Notes under the pieces: generated by a model | Databases searched by the model: none | Seen by the model: only the letters and a program-made list of their open reading frames with translations | What the model was told of the DNA's origin: nothing | Source: Linnemannia elongata | Taxonomy: Eukaryota > Mortierellomycota > Mortierellomycetes > Mortierellales > Mortierellaceae | Assembly (NCBI GenBank): GCA_036320915.1 | Contig: JAXBDG010000006.1 | Coordinates: 434,001 to 498,000 of the forward strand | Length of the DNA: 64,000 nt | Direction of reading: 5' to 3' | Part shown: one piece after another, positions 8,122-17,812 of the stretch | Layout of the letters: each line of letters begins with the position of its first letter | Numbering within the stretch: the stretch's first letter is position 1 | Made by a program: the position numbers and the translations under genes

Positions 8122-9331
8122 ATGACCGAAGGAAGAACAGTGAAGGCGGCGCTCTACAAAGGCGTCAACCACTCTGCTCCCCTCCTCAAAGTGACCGATC
8201 TTCCCGCCCCAATCGCTACCAACGGTGATGCAGTCGTCAAGATCCTCGCCTCCCGCGTCGTCAGCTATGCCAAAGATGTCCTCGACGGCACTCGTCCTTT
8301 CCCAAACCTCCTTCCCATGGTCCCTGGAACCGGAGGTGTCGGAATCATCCAGTCTGTCGCCCCCGGTGCCATCCATATCAAACCAGGACAAATGGTCTTT
8401 ATCAATTCCGCGGTCCGATCTCGCGACCACCCCGTCACACCCGAGAGCATGGTTCAAGGTCTGCTTGCATTTGGCAGAAGCAAGGAGCTCCAAAGAGTCT
8501 GGAACAATGGCTCCTGGGCTGAAGAGATGTTAGTCCCCCTCGAGAACTTGACTGTGATCCCCGAGAGTGTTCAAGCCAAGTTTGACCCTGCCGAGTTGAC
8601 CTCCATCAGCAACTATGCTGTCTCATTTGGAGGACTCTACCCCAATCTTCATCCCGGCCAAACGGTGGTCATTACGGGATCGACAGGCGTGTTTGGCTCC
8701 TCTGCTGTGGCGGTCGCGCTAGCTTTGGGAGCGCGATGTGTCATTGCCTCAGGAAGAAATAAGAAGCAGCTCGATGAGTTTGTGACACTCTATGGACCGC
8801 GAGTGGTCTCTGTGGTGACGACGGGCGATGTAGCCAAGGATACCGCGGCGTTTGTGAAGGCTGCTGGAGAAGGGTTTGACATTGATGTCTCGTTCGATAT
8901 CCTGCCGCCCCAGGCTGGGTTTGGTGCTGTGAAGTCGTCTATTCTTGCATTGAGGGCTGGTGGTACTGCTCTCCTCATGGGAGGTGTCAACTCTTCCGTC
9001 GAGGTAACTGCTGTGTCTTCTCATTCTGATACCCCTTTACCCTGTCACTGTCATCCTTGACTTGCGAAAAAAAATTACTTACACATCCTCTACTGTCAAT
9101 GCAAAATAGATCCCATACTCTGTGATTATGAACAAGGGTCTCACGATCAAGGGCGTCTTTATGAGCGATCGCGCAGGACCCACCACCATTATCGGCTTAG
9201 CCGAAGCCGGTCTTCTTGACCTCCACCACCGGCAGGAGCCCAAGATCTTCAAGCTAGACGAGATCAATGACGCCGTCGAGTGGTCAGCCAACCACTCCAG
9301 TGCCTTTGATGCCACCATTGTTATTCCATAA
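8122..9331 (+). CDS. zinc-independent MDR-family oxidoreductase
   Basis: Two exons (8122-9003 and 9110-9331) are joined in phase 0 by a 106-bp GT-AG intron and encode 367 residues. The product is a medium-chain dehydrogenase/reductase. It has a GroES-like N-terminal half to about residue 150, then a Rossmann NAD(P)-binding segment with ITGSTGVFGSSA near 182-193. The catalytic-zinc motif of classical alcohol dehydrogenases is replaced by PGTGGVG, and the structural-zinc cysteines are absent. It therefore probably belongs among the non-zinc quinone-oxidoreductase-like or fungal alcohol-dehydrogenase-like members; the substrate is unknown. The 3' end is only 67 bp from a transposon insertion, so its polyadenylation site may lie inside the element. 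Confidence 0.85.
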
Positions 9332-9397
9332 GGACCCACAACAGCTTGAGCCCAGAACACAAACACAAGAAAACATGCTATAGTCCCTAGAAAAGTA

Positions 9398-10953
9398 GAT
9401 CCAATAATTTCAACTTTTTTACATTCTTTCAATTCTCTCTTTTTTCTCTCAACCGTCCATCTTCAACTGGCCAAGGTAGCTTCCCCTCGTTCTCCTCTTT
9501 CACCACATACAACTCAACTAAAGATGACTTCACGCAAGCATCATGGACATCCCTTAGAAGACAAGCAATTGCAGTGGATCAATTATATAAAAATGAAATT
9601 AGCTACATGCTCTTCAACCGGTGCGTTGATTAGTACTTGGTAGCGCGTCCTTTCTTCTGGATAACCTCCGCCATACGTTTGAGTTGCTTTCATGTAATCC
9701 TTAAAGGAAGTCATTCTGAAGGGTTTCCCAGATGACCTGGACACGTTCCCAGAGCTCATCCATGTTCATTGGTGCCTCTGCTTGCTTTTTCCAGCTTGCG
9801 TTGCAACTACGCCCAAACGTGTTCAATAGGGTTGAGGTCGGGAGAGTTGGCGGGCCAGGGAAGAACAGGGATGTTCTTCCTCTCAAAGAACTCCATGACA
9901 TTGCAGGCGGTATGCACTCGAGCATTGTCCTGCTGAAAATGAATGTCGCCGAGTCCATGTGGTACTAATTGCGCGATCGCAGAACGTAATCCTTGACGAC
10001 ATCGAGGTAGACATCGGAATCGATCTTGCCCTGGATCCAGCTTGCATCACCGGGACCAAAAAATGGGATGCAACCCCATAGCATCATCTTGACACCTCTT
10101 CCTTACAAATTTGACTGGATTTGATGTTGATGGAACGCGCGGTGTTCGGGCTTGCAATGGTAGTATGACTTGCGGAAGGTCCCGATGCGACTGATTACTG
10201 TTTAGTCCAAGAGCATCACTCCCTTCCAGTCATCAACCGTCCAGGGGATGTGGTCCTTGGCGAATTGGAGCCTTTAAGCGATCTGATTCGCGTTGAGATT
10301 GGGTTTCTTGGGTTGTGAGTATGTTTTGACGCCCTCCTGTTGTAGATTGTGTCGGACTGTGGTGACATGAACCTGCTTTCCTTCAGTCGCTTGGACAAAT
10401 CGTCGACCATCCTTGTACGTTTTTAGAAGACCAAAATCACATTTCCGTGCCTTGGCTGACATTTGATGACTTTGAGATCGATCTTGGTCTGCAAGAGGGA
10501 AGGTCGAGTATGATTTCCTTGTCTTTGTTCCTGATCCCGACAACCGAATCCAGTGAGATCTTGAGAGAGTCTGCCACTTCTCTGCATGGTCTGCCTTGTT
10601 GAAGCAGGTCCTTTGTATCGTTGACCATTATTGGGGAGAGTTTCCTTATGATGGTAATGGTCGAGCTGATGATTTTTCCAGAAGGTGGAAAGGTAATGGC
10701 TGAATGTGTTTGAGCAAAAAAAGGAAGGAATAGTGCTTTATAAGGAGAGGAATGGATAAGATGCAGCATTTAAAAATCCAATGGAACTGCTTGTCTTTTA
10801 AGGGATGTCCATGAGGCTTGAGTGAAGGCATCTTTATTTGAGTTGTATGTGGTGAAGGAGGAGAACAAGGGGAAGCTACCGTGGCCAGTTGAAGATGGAT
10901 GGATGAAGGAAAAGAGAAGAGTGAATGAATGTAAAAAGGTGAATCATTGGATC
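9398..10953 (-). mobile_element. Tc1/mariner-like DNA transposon with ~180-bp inverted repeats
   Basis: The left end (9398-9579) and right end (10776-10953) are imperfect inverted copies about 180 bp long. Both begin GATCCAAT read inward, with long matching blocks such as CATCTTCAACTGGCCA and CATGGACATCCCTTA. TA flanks both outer ends (9396-9397 and 10954-10955), the expected target duplication of the IS630-Tc1-mariner superfamily. The element is 1556 bp and encloses a broken transposase on the minus strand. The repeats are much longer than those of most mariner elements and closer to long-TIR Tc1-like groups. Confidence 0.9.
9700..10650 (-). pseudogene. broken Tc1/mariner transposase
   Basis: Reading from about 10630 on the minus strand, an N-terminal helix-turn-helix part (LLQQGRPCREVADSLKIS) is visible. 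A middle segment in another frame follows (VTTVRHNLQQEGVKTY), then a catalytic part near 9950-9800 with QQDNARVHTA and PVLPWPANSPDLNPIEHVW. The last two hold the second and third acidic residues of the DD34D/E-type site. The pieces lie in different frames, and a TAG follows HVWA, so the protein cannot be made as one chain. Confidence 0.88.
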
Positions 10954-11231
10954 TATGAATCTCCAGTAAATGGGCTGGTAAAAAATGAGAGGTGGTTGGT
11001 AAGGTTCTCAAAAGGAAATATACTTAAGGGTTAGCCATACACCTGTGGGAAACCTCAATGCTCTCCTTGACCATGCATCCATCCAAGCATATCGTTTTCT
11101 CACGCTCTCTCACTTTTCATCCACTCCCCCTTACCTCTTCTCTCCTCTTCTTCATACCTCTCTTTCACCCTCCTCGCACCTCTTCTCTCCTCTTCAAGTA
11201 AATTATAAGGGCAAGGGACACCGGGCGACAA
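10954..11231. other. no gene recognised
   Basis: The short stretch between the DNA transposon and the LINE remnant holds a CT-rich block at 11096-11200 (tandem-like CTCTTCTCTCCTCTTC) and no convincing ORF. It may be the flank or 5' part of the truncated LINE. Confidence 0.45.
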
Positions 11232-12585
11232 GTGAAATATGACAACAGACAAGGCGGCCAAGGAAGCCCAATCGGTGGCACGAAAAGCATGGGCGGTCAA
11301 CGCGGAGGACCAGGACGACATGCGATACTCAGTATCATTGGCTGGCACTACACACGAAATCGACGCCAGGCAGGCCTTGAATATGCACAACCAGACGGTG
11401 GCATCAGACATGAGGATCACTAAAGCGGCACAAGAGGTCGATCCAGGACCACGACGGCACAGACTGTCTTCGTACCCTCGCCAGTATCCACAGCAACAAA
11501 CCAGTACACACATTCTTCAGCTCACAGCAGGACACTCGACTACGCAGCCAATGGATAAAGAAAATCCTTGGTATGTTTCCGACAAGGATATTCTTCACGC
11601 CCAACGATCAAACCTGCACAAAACGATCAATGTCGACAGTGTCATGCGATGACGGAGAATAATGAGCATATATGGCTATGCCCAGAGAGCAAGGAGGCCC
11701 ACGACGAGATCTGGAAGGACGGACTTGGGAGAACCGACTTCTGGGTAGCGATTGCCACGAAACACCACAACAGAGAAAGGAAGAAGGGAAGGAAGGAGGG
11801 AGAAGCGAAGCCCAAGGAGATTGAGTGGGTTGCCGCGAACGACAGAGCATGTAGAAGGCTTCTGAGGAAGATCACCCTATGGCCAAGCACGGAGGACGGC
11901 CACGATGGATACATGGGCGATGAGAAGTGAACGGTCTGCCACATACTTAGAGGGCTCGTACCGAAGGCCCTCGTAACCGACTGGGCTAGCGTCTTCAAGG
12001 AGATGCCAAAGAGCGTTGTTGAGCACGTCAGCCGCTTATTCTGCCGGTTCATCGAGAAGGATGGTCGAGAGAAGAAATGGAAACCACGATACGAGAGAAC
12101 CGTCGAATGGGAGAGGCAACAGGGTATCACAGAGAGGCAGAAGCACGAACCCCCGGAGGAAAGGCCAAGGTCTCAATGGCATCAAATATATGGACGGAAA
12201 CCCGAGCGAATGAATGCGAGTACGGGCGACTCTTGGTGGAGCACGGGAACGGTCGATACCCTGGCGTCCAGAATGATACACATGCAGCCGACCGCGTGGT
12301 GATCGAGGCCCTTCTAGGTCGGAGGCGAATGGATATTATGAGAGGAGAGGAGCGATGATAGGCCTAAGTGATGATAAATGAAGAGTTCGAGATGGAAAAT
12401 ACCTAGTTTTCTCTTGAACCGCCTCCGAAGGGTAACAAGAGTCAACCGGAGGTATGCGCAGGTGCGCCTGATGCAGAATAGGGATTGTGCTTCCTCAGTT
12501 TTGTGTAGTACACTTTATCTATTCTACTTTGCTATTGCGATGTAGTTCGTTTTCGGATTAAAAACATTGACGTTCAAAAAAAAAA
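11232..12585 (+). mobile_element. 5'-truncated, decayed LINE remnant
   Basis: The segment ends in ten A (12576-12585). In shifting frames it encodes what looks like the C-terminal end of a LINE ORF2: TDKAAKEA near 11241, which fits the last RNase H motif (DxxAKxA), then CRQCHAMTENNEHIWLCP near 11620-11680, a CCHC zinc knuckle. About 650 bp of interrupted tail follow. Reverse transcriptase and endonuclease are missing. The RNase H motif distinguishes it from the intact LINE at 1-3936, so it is probably another family. Confidence 0.65.
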
Positions 12586-12639
12586 CGCGATTTTCCTAGT
12601 ATCCATTGATCTTTTTCAGCATCTCTTGTTTACCCATCC

Positions 12640-12845
12640 CTTGATGTTGTCCATTGGTGTTGTCCCTTGATGTTGTCCATTGGTGTTGTCCCTTGATGTT
12701 GTCCCTTGATGTTGTCCCTTGATGTTGTCCCTTGATATTGTCCCTTGATGTTGTCCATTGGTGTTGTCCCTTGATGTTGTCCATTGATGCTGTCCCTTGA
12801 TGTTGTCCCTTGATGTTGTTCCTTGATGTTGTCCCTTGATATCAT
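12640..12845. repeat. 13-bp minisatellite
   Basis: About 15 tandem copies of a 13-bp unit, consensus TGTTGTCCCTTGA, with CCATTGGTG variants at regular intervals. Because 13 is not a multiple of three, all frames stay open and give repeated GQHQGTT-type peptides that should not be taken for a gene. Looser TTGATTTTTCCAGCAT-like motifs continue to about 13260 and may be older, decayed copies. Confidence 0.85.
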
Positions 12846-12865
12846 CCTTTGACGTTGTAGAGTCC

Positions 12866-12960
12866 AACGTTTACTGAATTCTGCTTCAGTTGGATAGGGT
12901 GAGCTGACGTTGAAGAATCAAAAAGCCACGTCGCTATGAGTTCTTGACTGCCACAACCTG
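12866..12960 (-). pseudogene. 28S rRNA scrap 1 of 4
   Basis: A diverged copy of the same ~100-nt 28S segment found at 4928-5036: CAACGTTTACTGAATTCTGC ... CACGTCGCTATGAGTTCTTG ... CTGCCACAA (plus strand shown; rRNA sense is minus). It directly follows the minisatellite. Neighbouring 28S sequence is absent. Confidence 0.72.
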
Positions 12961-13446
12961 GTGTTGTTCTTTGCTACTCTTTCTTGATCATTTGCTTGGA
13001 GTCAGTCTTTCTGCATTCCACTTCCTCTTTTTAGTTTTTTTTATTTTTCCGCGCATATTAATCTTTCCGAGTGTCCCATGATCTTTCACATCCTTCTTGC
13101 TAGTCATGCCAGCTCCCCTTGAAGTTTTTTCCAGCATTCCTTGATTTTTTCCAGGACCCTTGATCTATTCCCAGCATCCCTTGACTCTCCCCCAGTATCC
13201 CTTGATTCTTTCTAGCATTCCTTGCTATTCATGCTAGCATTCCCTCTTTCTTTTTCCAGCATCCCTCTGATTATTTTTTTGCTTTTAGACATCGTCTTGT
13301 TCTTTTAGAAATACCATCACTTCTTCACATCTTGTCCTTTCTGCCATGCAATATCTCTTATCTTTTCTGCTGCCTCCTCTTTTTCAGGATCCTTTATAAG
13401 AGTAAGATTGTTTGTATTCCCACTTGTTTTCCCTATAATTGGCGAG
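12961..13446. other. CT-rich decayed repeats, no gene
   Basis: This stretch contains irregular copies of CAGCAT-CCCTTGA-like motifs and T-runs and no supportable ORF. It appears to be decayed tandem repeat sequence related to the minisatellite at 12640. Confidence 0.45.
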
Positions 13447-13550
13447 TAGTTCAGCTTTCACTGACTTTTAGCTCAGTATGACAGAAAGAGCCGAAGTGGG
13501 AGGATCAAAAAAGCAACGGCGTTCTGAACGCTTGATTGCCACAAGCCTTG
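13447..13550 (-). pseudogene. 28S rRNA scrap 2 of 4
   Basis: The plus strand shows GGATCAAAAAAGCAACGGCG ... GAACGCTTGATTGCCACAA. It is the same 28S segment as at 4928-5036 and 12866-12960, again with rRNA sense on minus. It covers roughly 100 nt and has several substitutions. Confidence 0.72.
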
Positions 13551-13827
13551 ACAAAAGATTTGCATGAATTTCAAGGGAGATGTTGAGGGCCGTAAGGAGT
13601 GAATTTTAAGGGATTGTGAGCAGAATGGCCCATTCCTTTTACTCTCATGAACTAAAAACGTATGCATACCCCTGACATCTCTTCCTTTCAAGGGCCGCAT
13701 GTTGTACACCTCCATCTCGCCGTCCCTTAGAATTCATGCTGGTATTTCCAAAATGCAATGCAAAAGACCATACTCCGAGTCAATTTGATGCTGTAAATAA
13801 TGATACTCGAAGAGAAGGATTATCACA

Positions 13828-13836
13828 TATATAAAA
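13828..13836 (+). promoter_or_regulatory. TATA box of the eight-cysteine peptide gene
   Basis: TATATAAAA lies about 100 bp upstream of a GTAAGT donor at 13936. A CAG acceptor at 14098 closes a 163-bp intron in the 5' leader, and the ATG follows 45 bp later. This is a well-formed fungal promoter and leader. Confidence 0.65.
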
Positions 13837-14143
13837 GAGTCGAGTCACCCTCAAACTATTGGAACTCAAACTTAACTACCACTCTGCTCAATACTCACAG
13901 CTCGCTCGCAAGAACCTCAGCTCTTCCCTTGAAAAGTAAGTAGATGTTACAGTTCTTAGTTTTATTTGCCGGTAATATACTTCTAAGGTTCTCCTGGCTT
14001 ACTCGTCTTTACTGTTGTACTCCTCCTTCGCTCCTTTCCCATAGTTATCATAAGGATCTCCCTCACCCTCACCAGTTCCGAAGCCTTTTGCATTTCAGCT
14101 CAGACCCGTAACAAAAACTCTCGCCAAATCCTACCTTTTGAAC

Positions 14144-14353
14144 ATGCAGTTTAAATACGGTTTCCTCCTGCTGGCTGTCCTGGCTTTTGTCATTGTCGGG
14201 GTCGATTCTCTGGGTAACCCGAATTGCGCGCCGTGTTTCAAAGCGTGTGACGTCGCTTACAAGACTTGTGTGGCGAGAGCTAGAGGCCCTGCGGAAGCGA
14301 AAGCCTGCTACAGCAAGAAGTGCTTGGATGATTGTTCCTCGAAGTTTTGCTAA
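14144..14353 (+). CDS. small secreted eight-cysteine protein
   Basis: The 69-residue product has an N-terminal signal peptide (hydrophobic core roughly 6-20) and a mature part of about 45 residues with eight cysteines at 28, 31, 35, 42, 55, 60, 64 and 69. That would allow four disulfides. The spacing (CxxC, x3, C, x6, C, x12, C, x4, C, x3, C, x4, C at the very end) with CFKACDVAYKTC and KACYSKKC could stabilise a paired-helix fold. No named family is recognised. The ATG at 14144 opens the signal peptide directly. A TATA box, a 5'-leader intron and an AATAAA-like signal near 14437 support an expressed gene. It lies between 28S scraps. A surface, hydrophobic-interface or effector-like role is possible but unproven. 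Confidence 0.75.
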   Translation: MQFKYGFLLLAVLAFVIVGVDSLGNPNCAPCFKACDVAYKTCVARARGPAEAKACYSKKCLDDCSSKFC

Positions 14354-14504
14354 AATACTGGAGCATAGCAAGAAAGTTTGCAATGGAAAGCAGCATAGTG
14401 CACAGAGATGGGCAACCAACTCCTTTCTGTTGCTATAAATAAATTGGTGTTAACATGATACAGATGAACAATGCATCTACAACGCGACCTCGAAAGATAA
14501 TGAG

Positions 14505-14562
14505 GGAGGAGATAGAGACCCGACATCGAGAGCAACGTGCTATGAACGTTTGGCTGCCAAAA
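14505..14562 (-). pseudogene. 28S rRNA scrap 3 of 4
   Basis: AGCAACGTGCTATGAACGTT followed by TGGCTGCCA matches the same 28S segment for about 45 nt; rRNA sense is minus. It begins about 150 bp after the stop of the eight-cysteine gene. Confidence 0.6.
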
Positions 14563-14861
14563 ACCCGTTAAAAATCATCTTTCCATCGCGAATGCTACAC
14601 AGACCACAGTATTCACGATAGAAGTAAAGAAACAATATTTCTATCGCTAGTGTTGCACTAGAAGCATGCATGTTTACCAGTTACATTTCGTTAAACAGTC
14701 AACAACCAAGGCCTGGAAGAAATAAAGAGAGAATGAAGAACAAAATCTACATAAGTCAACCCAGTCATGGTTGACTCGGTCATCCAGTGATATGCTGAAC
14801 TTCCCTTAACACCAGCGCCTGAAAAAAGAAGAAAAAAAAAGATAGGAGTCGTTGTTCCATC

Positions 14862-15145
14862 GAACAAATCTCTAGAATACTGGGCTTAATCTCAGGATAT
14901 CATAGCAACAAGGCTACTCTACTGCTTACAATACCCCGTTCAATTAACTTCGTCTGCAATGGATTTATCTCTTACGATATTTGAAATTAATATTAGGAGA
15001 AACCTCACAAAGTCATATCACTCTGCAAGGTCGACCCCTTGTAGTATGGTTCAGGATCCGAAGATCCGTTCGTAGAGTGGTGATCGTCGCGTTCTAGCAC
15101 GAGTTCTGACCTGGAGGCGTTCAGCCATAACTCAACGGATGATAA
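14862..15145 (-). pseudogene. 28S rRNA scrap 4 of 4: 3'-terminal fragment
   Basis: The fragment matches the last ~290 nt of the 28S copy at 4455-5036. Shared blocks include AACAAGGCTACTCTACTGCT, ATACCCCGTTCAATTAA, GCAATGGATTTATC and CGCGTTCTAGCACGAGTTCT. It has more substitutions and an internal deletion around 15035-15080. rRNA sense is minus. It ends about 75 bp before the TATA box at 15221. Confidence 0.85.
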
Positions 15146-15220
15146 CTTCTTTTAATTTGAAAGTCAGAGGGTTGGCACAAGGTTTCGACTTTGAGAGCAT
15201 TGCTCAAAATTCAAAACACA

Positions 15221-15227
15221 TATAAAG
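15221..15227 (+). promoter_or_regulatory. TATA box of the small membrane peptide gene
   Basis: TATAAAG within ACACATATAAAGCC is followed by a CT-rich leader. The leader has two good intron candidates (GTAAGT at 15335 to CAG at 15419; GTAAGA at 15487 to TAG at 15619) ahead of the ATG at 15630. Confidence 0.5.
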
Positions 15228-15629
15228 CCTCCGTCTCTCCCGCACTTTACATGACCTCTTCTGCTTTCTCTCCACCTGTACTCCCACTACATTTCTCGGA
15301 CCAGTCATTGATCTTCTGACCGTAGCAACCTTCTGTAAGTTTAACAAAAGCAAGTATAGTCTTTCATTTTACCACGAACCTGTTTAAATTTGATGCTCAT
15401 CCAATTCATACACTCGCAGCGGCTACAATCCAGCAAGAGTCCCTTTGCCTCTCTTACGTTCTTCATCTCGTCACCAAACCTACAAAGTAAGAATATGCTC
15501 ATGTGTCGATGCATCTGTCAATTGTGACCACTCAATTAATTTACAAACAAGACACACTGAGCACTGGCAGGATTTTCTTAACAGACCTAGTACTAATGTT
15601 TTATGCATCATCACAATAGGCACCACACC

Positions 15630-15815
15630 ATGTTCGAACAGACTTGGCAGATTGTTGTAGTAGCGGCGGTGGGTGGTACTATTGTTCTGTCTCTGCTCAT
15701 TTACGCATGGAAGATTGAATTTCAAAGAAGACGATTGCAAACAAAGATCTTGAAGTTGCAAGTAAAGATCTTGGAGAAACAGTTGGCAGACCTAGAGAAT
15801 AAACAGGATGTCTAA
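15630..15815 (+). CDS. small membrane-anchored coiled-coil protein
   Basis: The 61-residue product has one hydrophobic membrane segment (about residues 7-25, IVVVAAVGGTIVLSLLIYAW). A basic heptad-patterned helix follows (KIEFQRRRLQTKILKLQVKI...LADLENK) that should form a coiled coil. The ATG at 15630 follows a predicted leader-intron acceptor. A 17-codon upstream ORF starts at 15251 in the first leader exon. No family was recognised. Membrane anchoring with a cytoplasmic coiled coil fits the positive residues after the membrane segment. It could be a real microprotein gene or a chance ORF; the promoter and splice signals favour a gene. Confidence 0.5.
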   Translation: MFEQTWQIVVVAAVGGTIVLSLLIYAWKIEFQRRRLQTKILKLQVKILEKQLADLENKQDV

Positions 15816-15843
15816 ATATGTTTCTGACTTCTATAAGTCCAAG

Positions 15844-16764
15844 TCAAGCAATGTGTTGAGGACAGTAGTTCGAAAGGATGTTGACCAATGGGTCTGCCAG
15901 ATCACTCCTGAGAGTGGGGTTATAGATGTTGGGAGTCCGGAGCCCTAGCCTGTTGAGATGGTCCAACGTCTTCATGAGGACGGTCTTGTCAGGTGGAGAT
16001 CCGAAGGCAGGGAGTGACGTAGTGATCTTTTGGATCTCGTCGGCGAGAGGCTTGCGACCAGCCTTAAGGATAGCTGTCTCGTACATGCAGCTAGAGAACA
16101 AGTCCTGAAGCTTCTTGATGTTTCTCTGGGCTGCAAGGTCTCCTCGAGCAAGCCTGGCGGACTTTCCCAGAGAGACATCCACGATCGAGCGGACGATAGG
16201 CTGCGAAGCAAATATTTCAAATATAAAGCCGACGATATTTTATAGTCTTGGTATTTTGTTCATGCGAACTTAAAAGAAGAAAACAATACCAATAGATGGA
16301 TAGATGCTTACATCGTTGTTATACTACACTGTTTCTATGTTTCTAGATGGCCGACAGATGTCCCGCTAGAAGGGATTTCGTGCTTGGCATAGAATCCGCC
16401 ACCTAAGGAAGCAGTGAACAAAGGAGAGGTACATGCTTGTCAGTTGCTTTCTTGTGTTCCTCGTTTTGATCATTTAATCCCGCTGCAAAGGGGAAAAGCG
16501 GGTATTTACAGGCGAACTTGCTAAAGTGCTGGCTGGGTTCAGCGAGGATACCAGCTGCTGTCAAACGACACTGAGGAGTCATGCAAGTGACCTATTAGAG
16601 AGGAAGGAATGTTAGAGGAATGAAACGAGCAAAACAACTTACGCAGGGCTAAGTATACCGAGACGAAGTCGTGGGGATAACGGATCATGGGGGAGGATTA
16701 CTTTATTTCCGTGGTTGATGTCAGGACCAGCCTGTACAACACTGACAGCGACATTAATTGCCAT
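15844..16764 (-). pseudogene. peptidase M13 (neprilysin-like) N-terminal fragment, broken
   Basis: Spliced pieces on the minus strand follow the start of an M13 zinc metallopeptidase: CMTPQCRLTAAGIL, then FAC|GGFYAKHEIPSSGTSVGHLET across a GT-AG intron, then NND|PIVRSIVDVSLGK across a second intron, and KNIKKLQD-like NIKKLQDLFSSCMYE. A frameshift and a TAG fall between GHLET and NND. The first exon does not join in frame, and the sequence stops after about 200 residues at 15844. The catalytic HExxH half is absent. The parent would be a secreted or membrane peptidase; this copy is dead. Confidence 0.72.
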
Positions 16765-17812
16765 AGTAGCCGAAACTTTGCCGCGAACATTACGGTTCCT
16801 TTTTCGGAGAGTGAAGAGGAATGATGTCGCAAGGGCGGGGAAAGAATGACAGGGGGGAAGTAAGAATATATCAGAAGTGAATAGCGAAAAAGATGGTACA
16901 CGGTCGTGCATTATTTTTTGTACCTAGCAAGCTCGGTCTTGCAAGGGCCTGGAAGAATTGGGCTGTTGTCGACCGGGAGGCATAGCCGTCAAAATTTAGA
17001 GCTCAATAACCCTTCTCACGCCATTGTTCTCACATCAGTAACATTTTTGTTCTTCTCGGGACAGATTGCCGGATGCGTTGTTGCGCTCAGAAAGACAAAC
17101 AAGGCGAAGTGAACTGAGCATAGCCGAGTCGGATGTGTCCCTTTTTCCAAATGGTCACCAAGCGTACTCACGGAACACCTTTGAAAAAAATAGTGCTTTC
17201 TGTTCTTTTGTTAGTTCATTTTTTTTCTTCTTGAGTGCTTGCCAATTGACCAAACTGTAGCCACATGAATTGCCCTCCCTCTCTTTATGTGCTCACATCA
17301 AGCAACCACCTCCCACCCTCACCCGATCACAATTCCCTCCCTTTCCGCATAAGATGTTTAATCTGCTTATTATTATTATTATTATTATTATCATCATTAT
17401 TATTTTTTGCTAAAACGCTGCCCCAAACACTGTGAGCTGAGCATTTACCGGGAACAGCAACCGAGCGAACCTTACACGACAAAAAAATCGCTAGGCTGCA
17501 ACAACACGGAGGAGGAGAGCTAGAGAAGTGTACGCGTGAGCGATCAGGGGGGTGATCAGTACCTTAGTGATTTTAAGAGACGCGAGACAGATTACTGTGC
17601 AATTTTTACTCCTTTCTTAATCGCGCTTTTTTTTGTTCACCTTTTTGTCGCCTCTTCCTCCCCTCTTTTCTCCTCTCCTCTCCCTCTACAACTGCCCTCC
17701 CTACTCTTTAGCTTTTGGTACTCACACACTTCGCTCCCCACAACCACTACAAAATCATTAAAAAAACAGCCGTCACCAACTGGCCAAACAACTAGCACTT
17801 ACAAGCACCACA
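16765..17812. other. intergenic, with a TTA microsatellite
   Basis: No gene was recognised. A (TTA)n/(TCA) microsatellite occupies about 17367-17404. The last 200 bp before 17813 are CT-rich and probably form the leader of the next gene. Confidence 0.5.

Noticed and set aside
12596..12867. Open frames with GQHQGTTSRDNIK-type repeats
   Set aside because: They are translations of the 13-bp minisatellite in three frames, with no promoter or conserved part.
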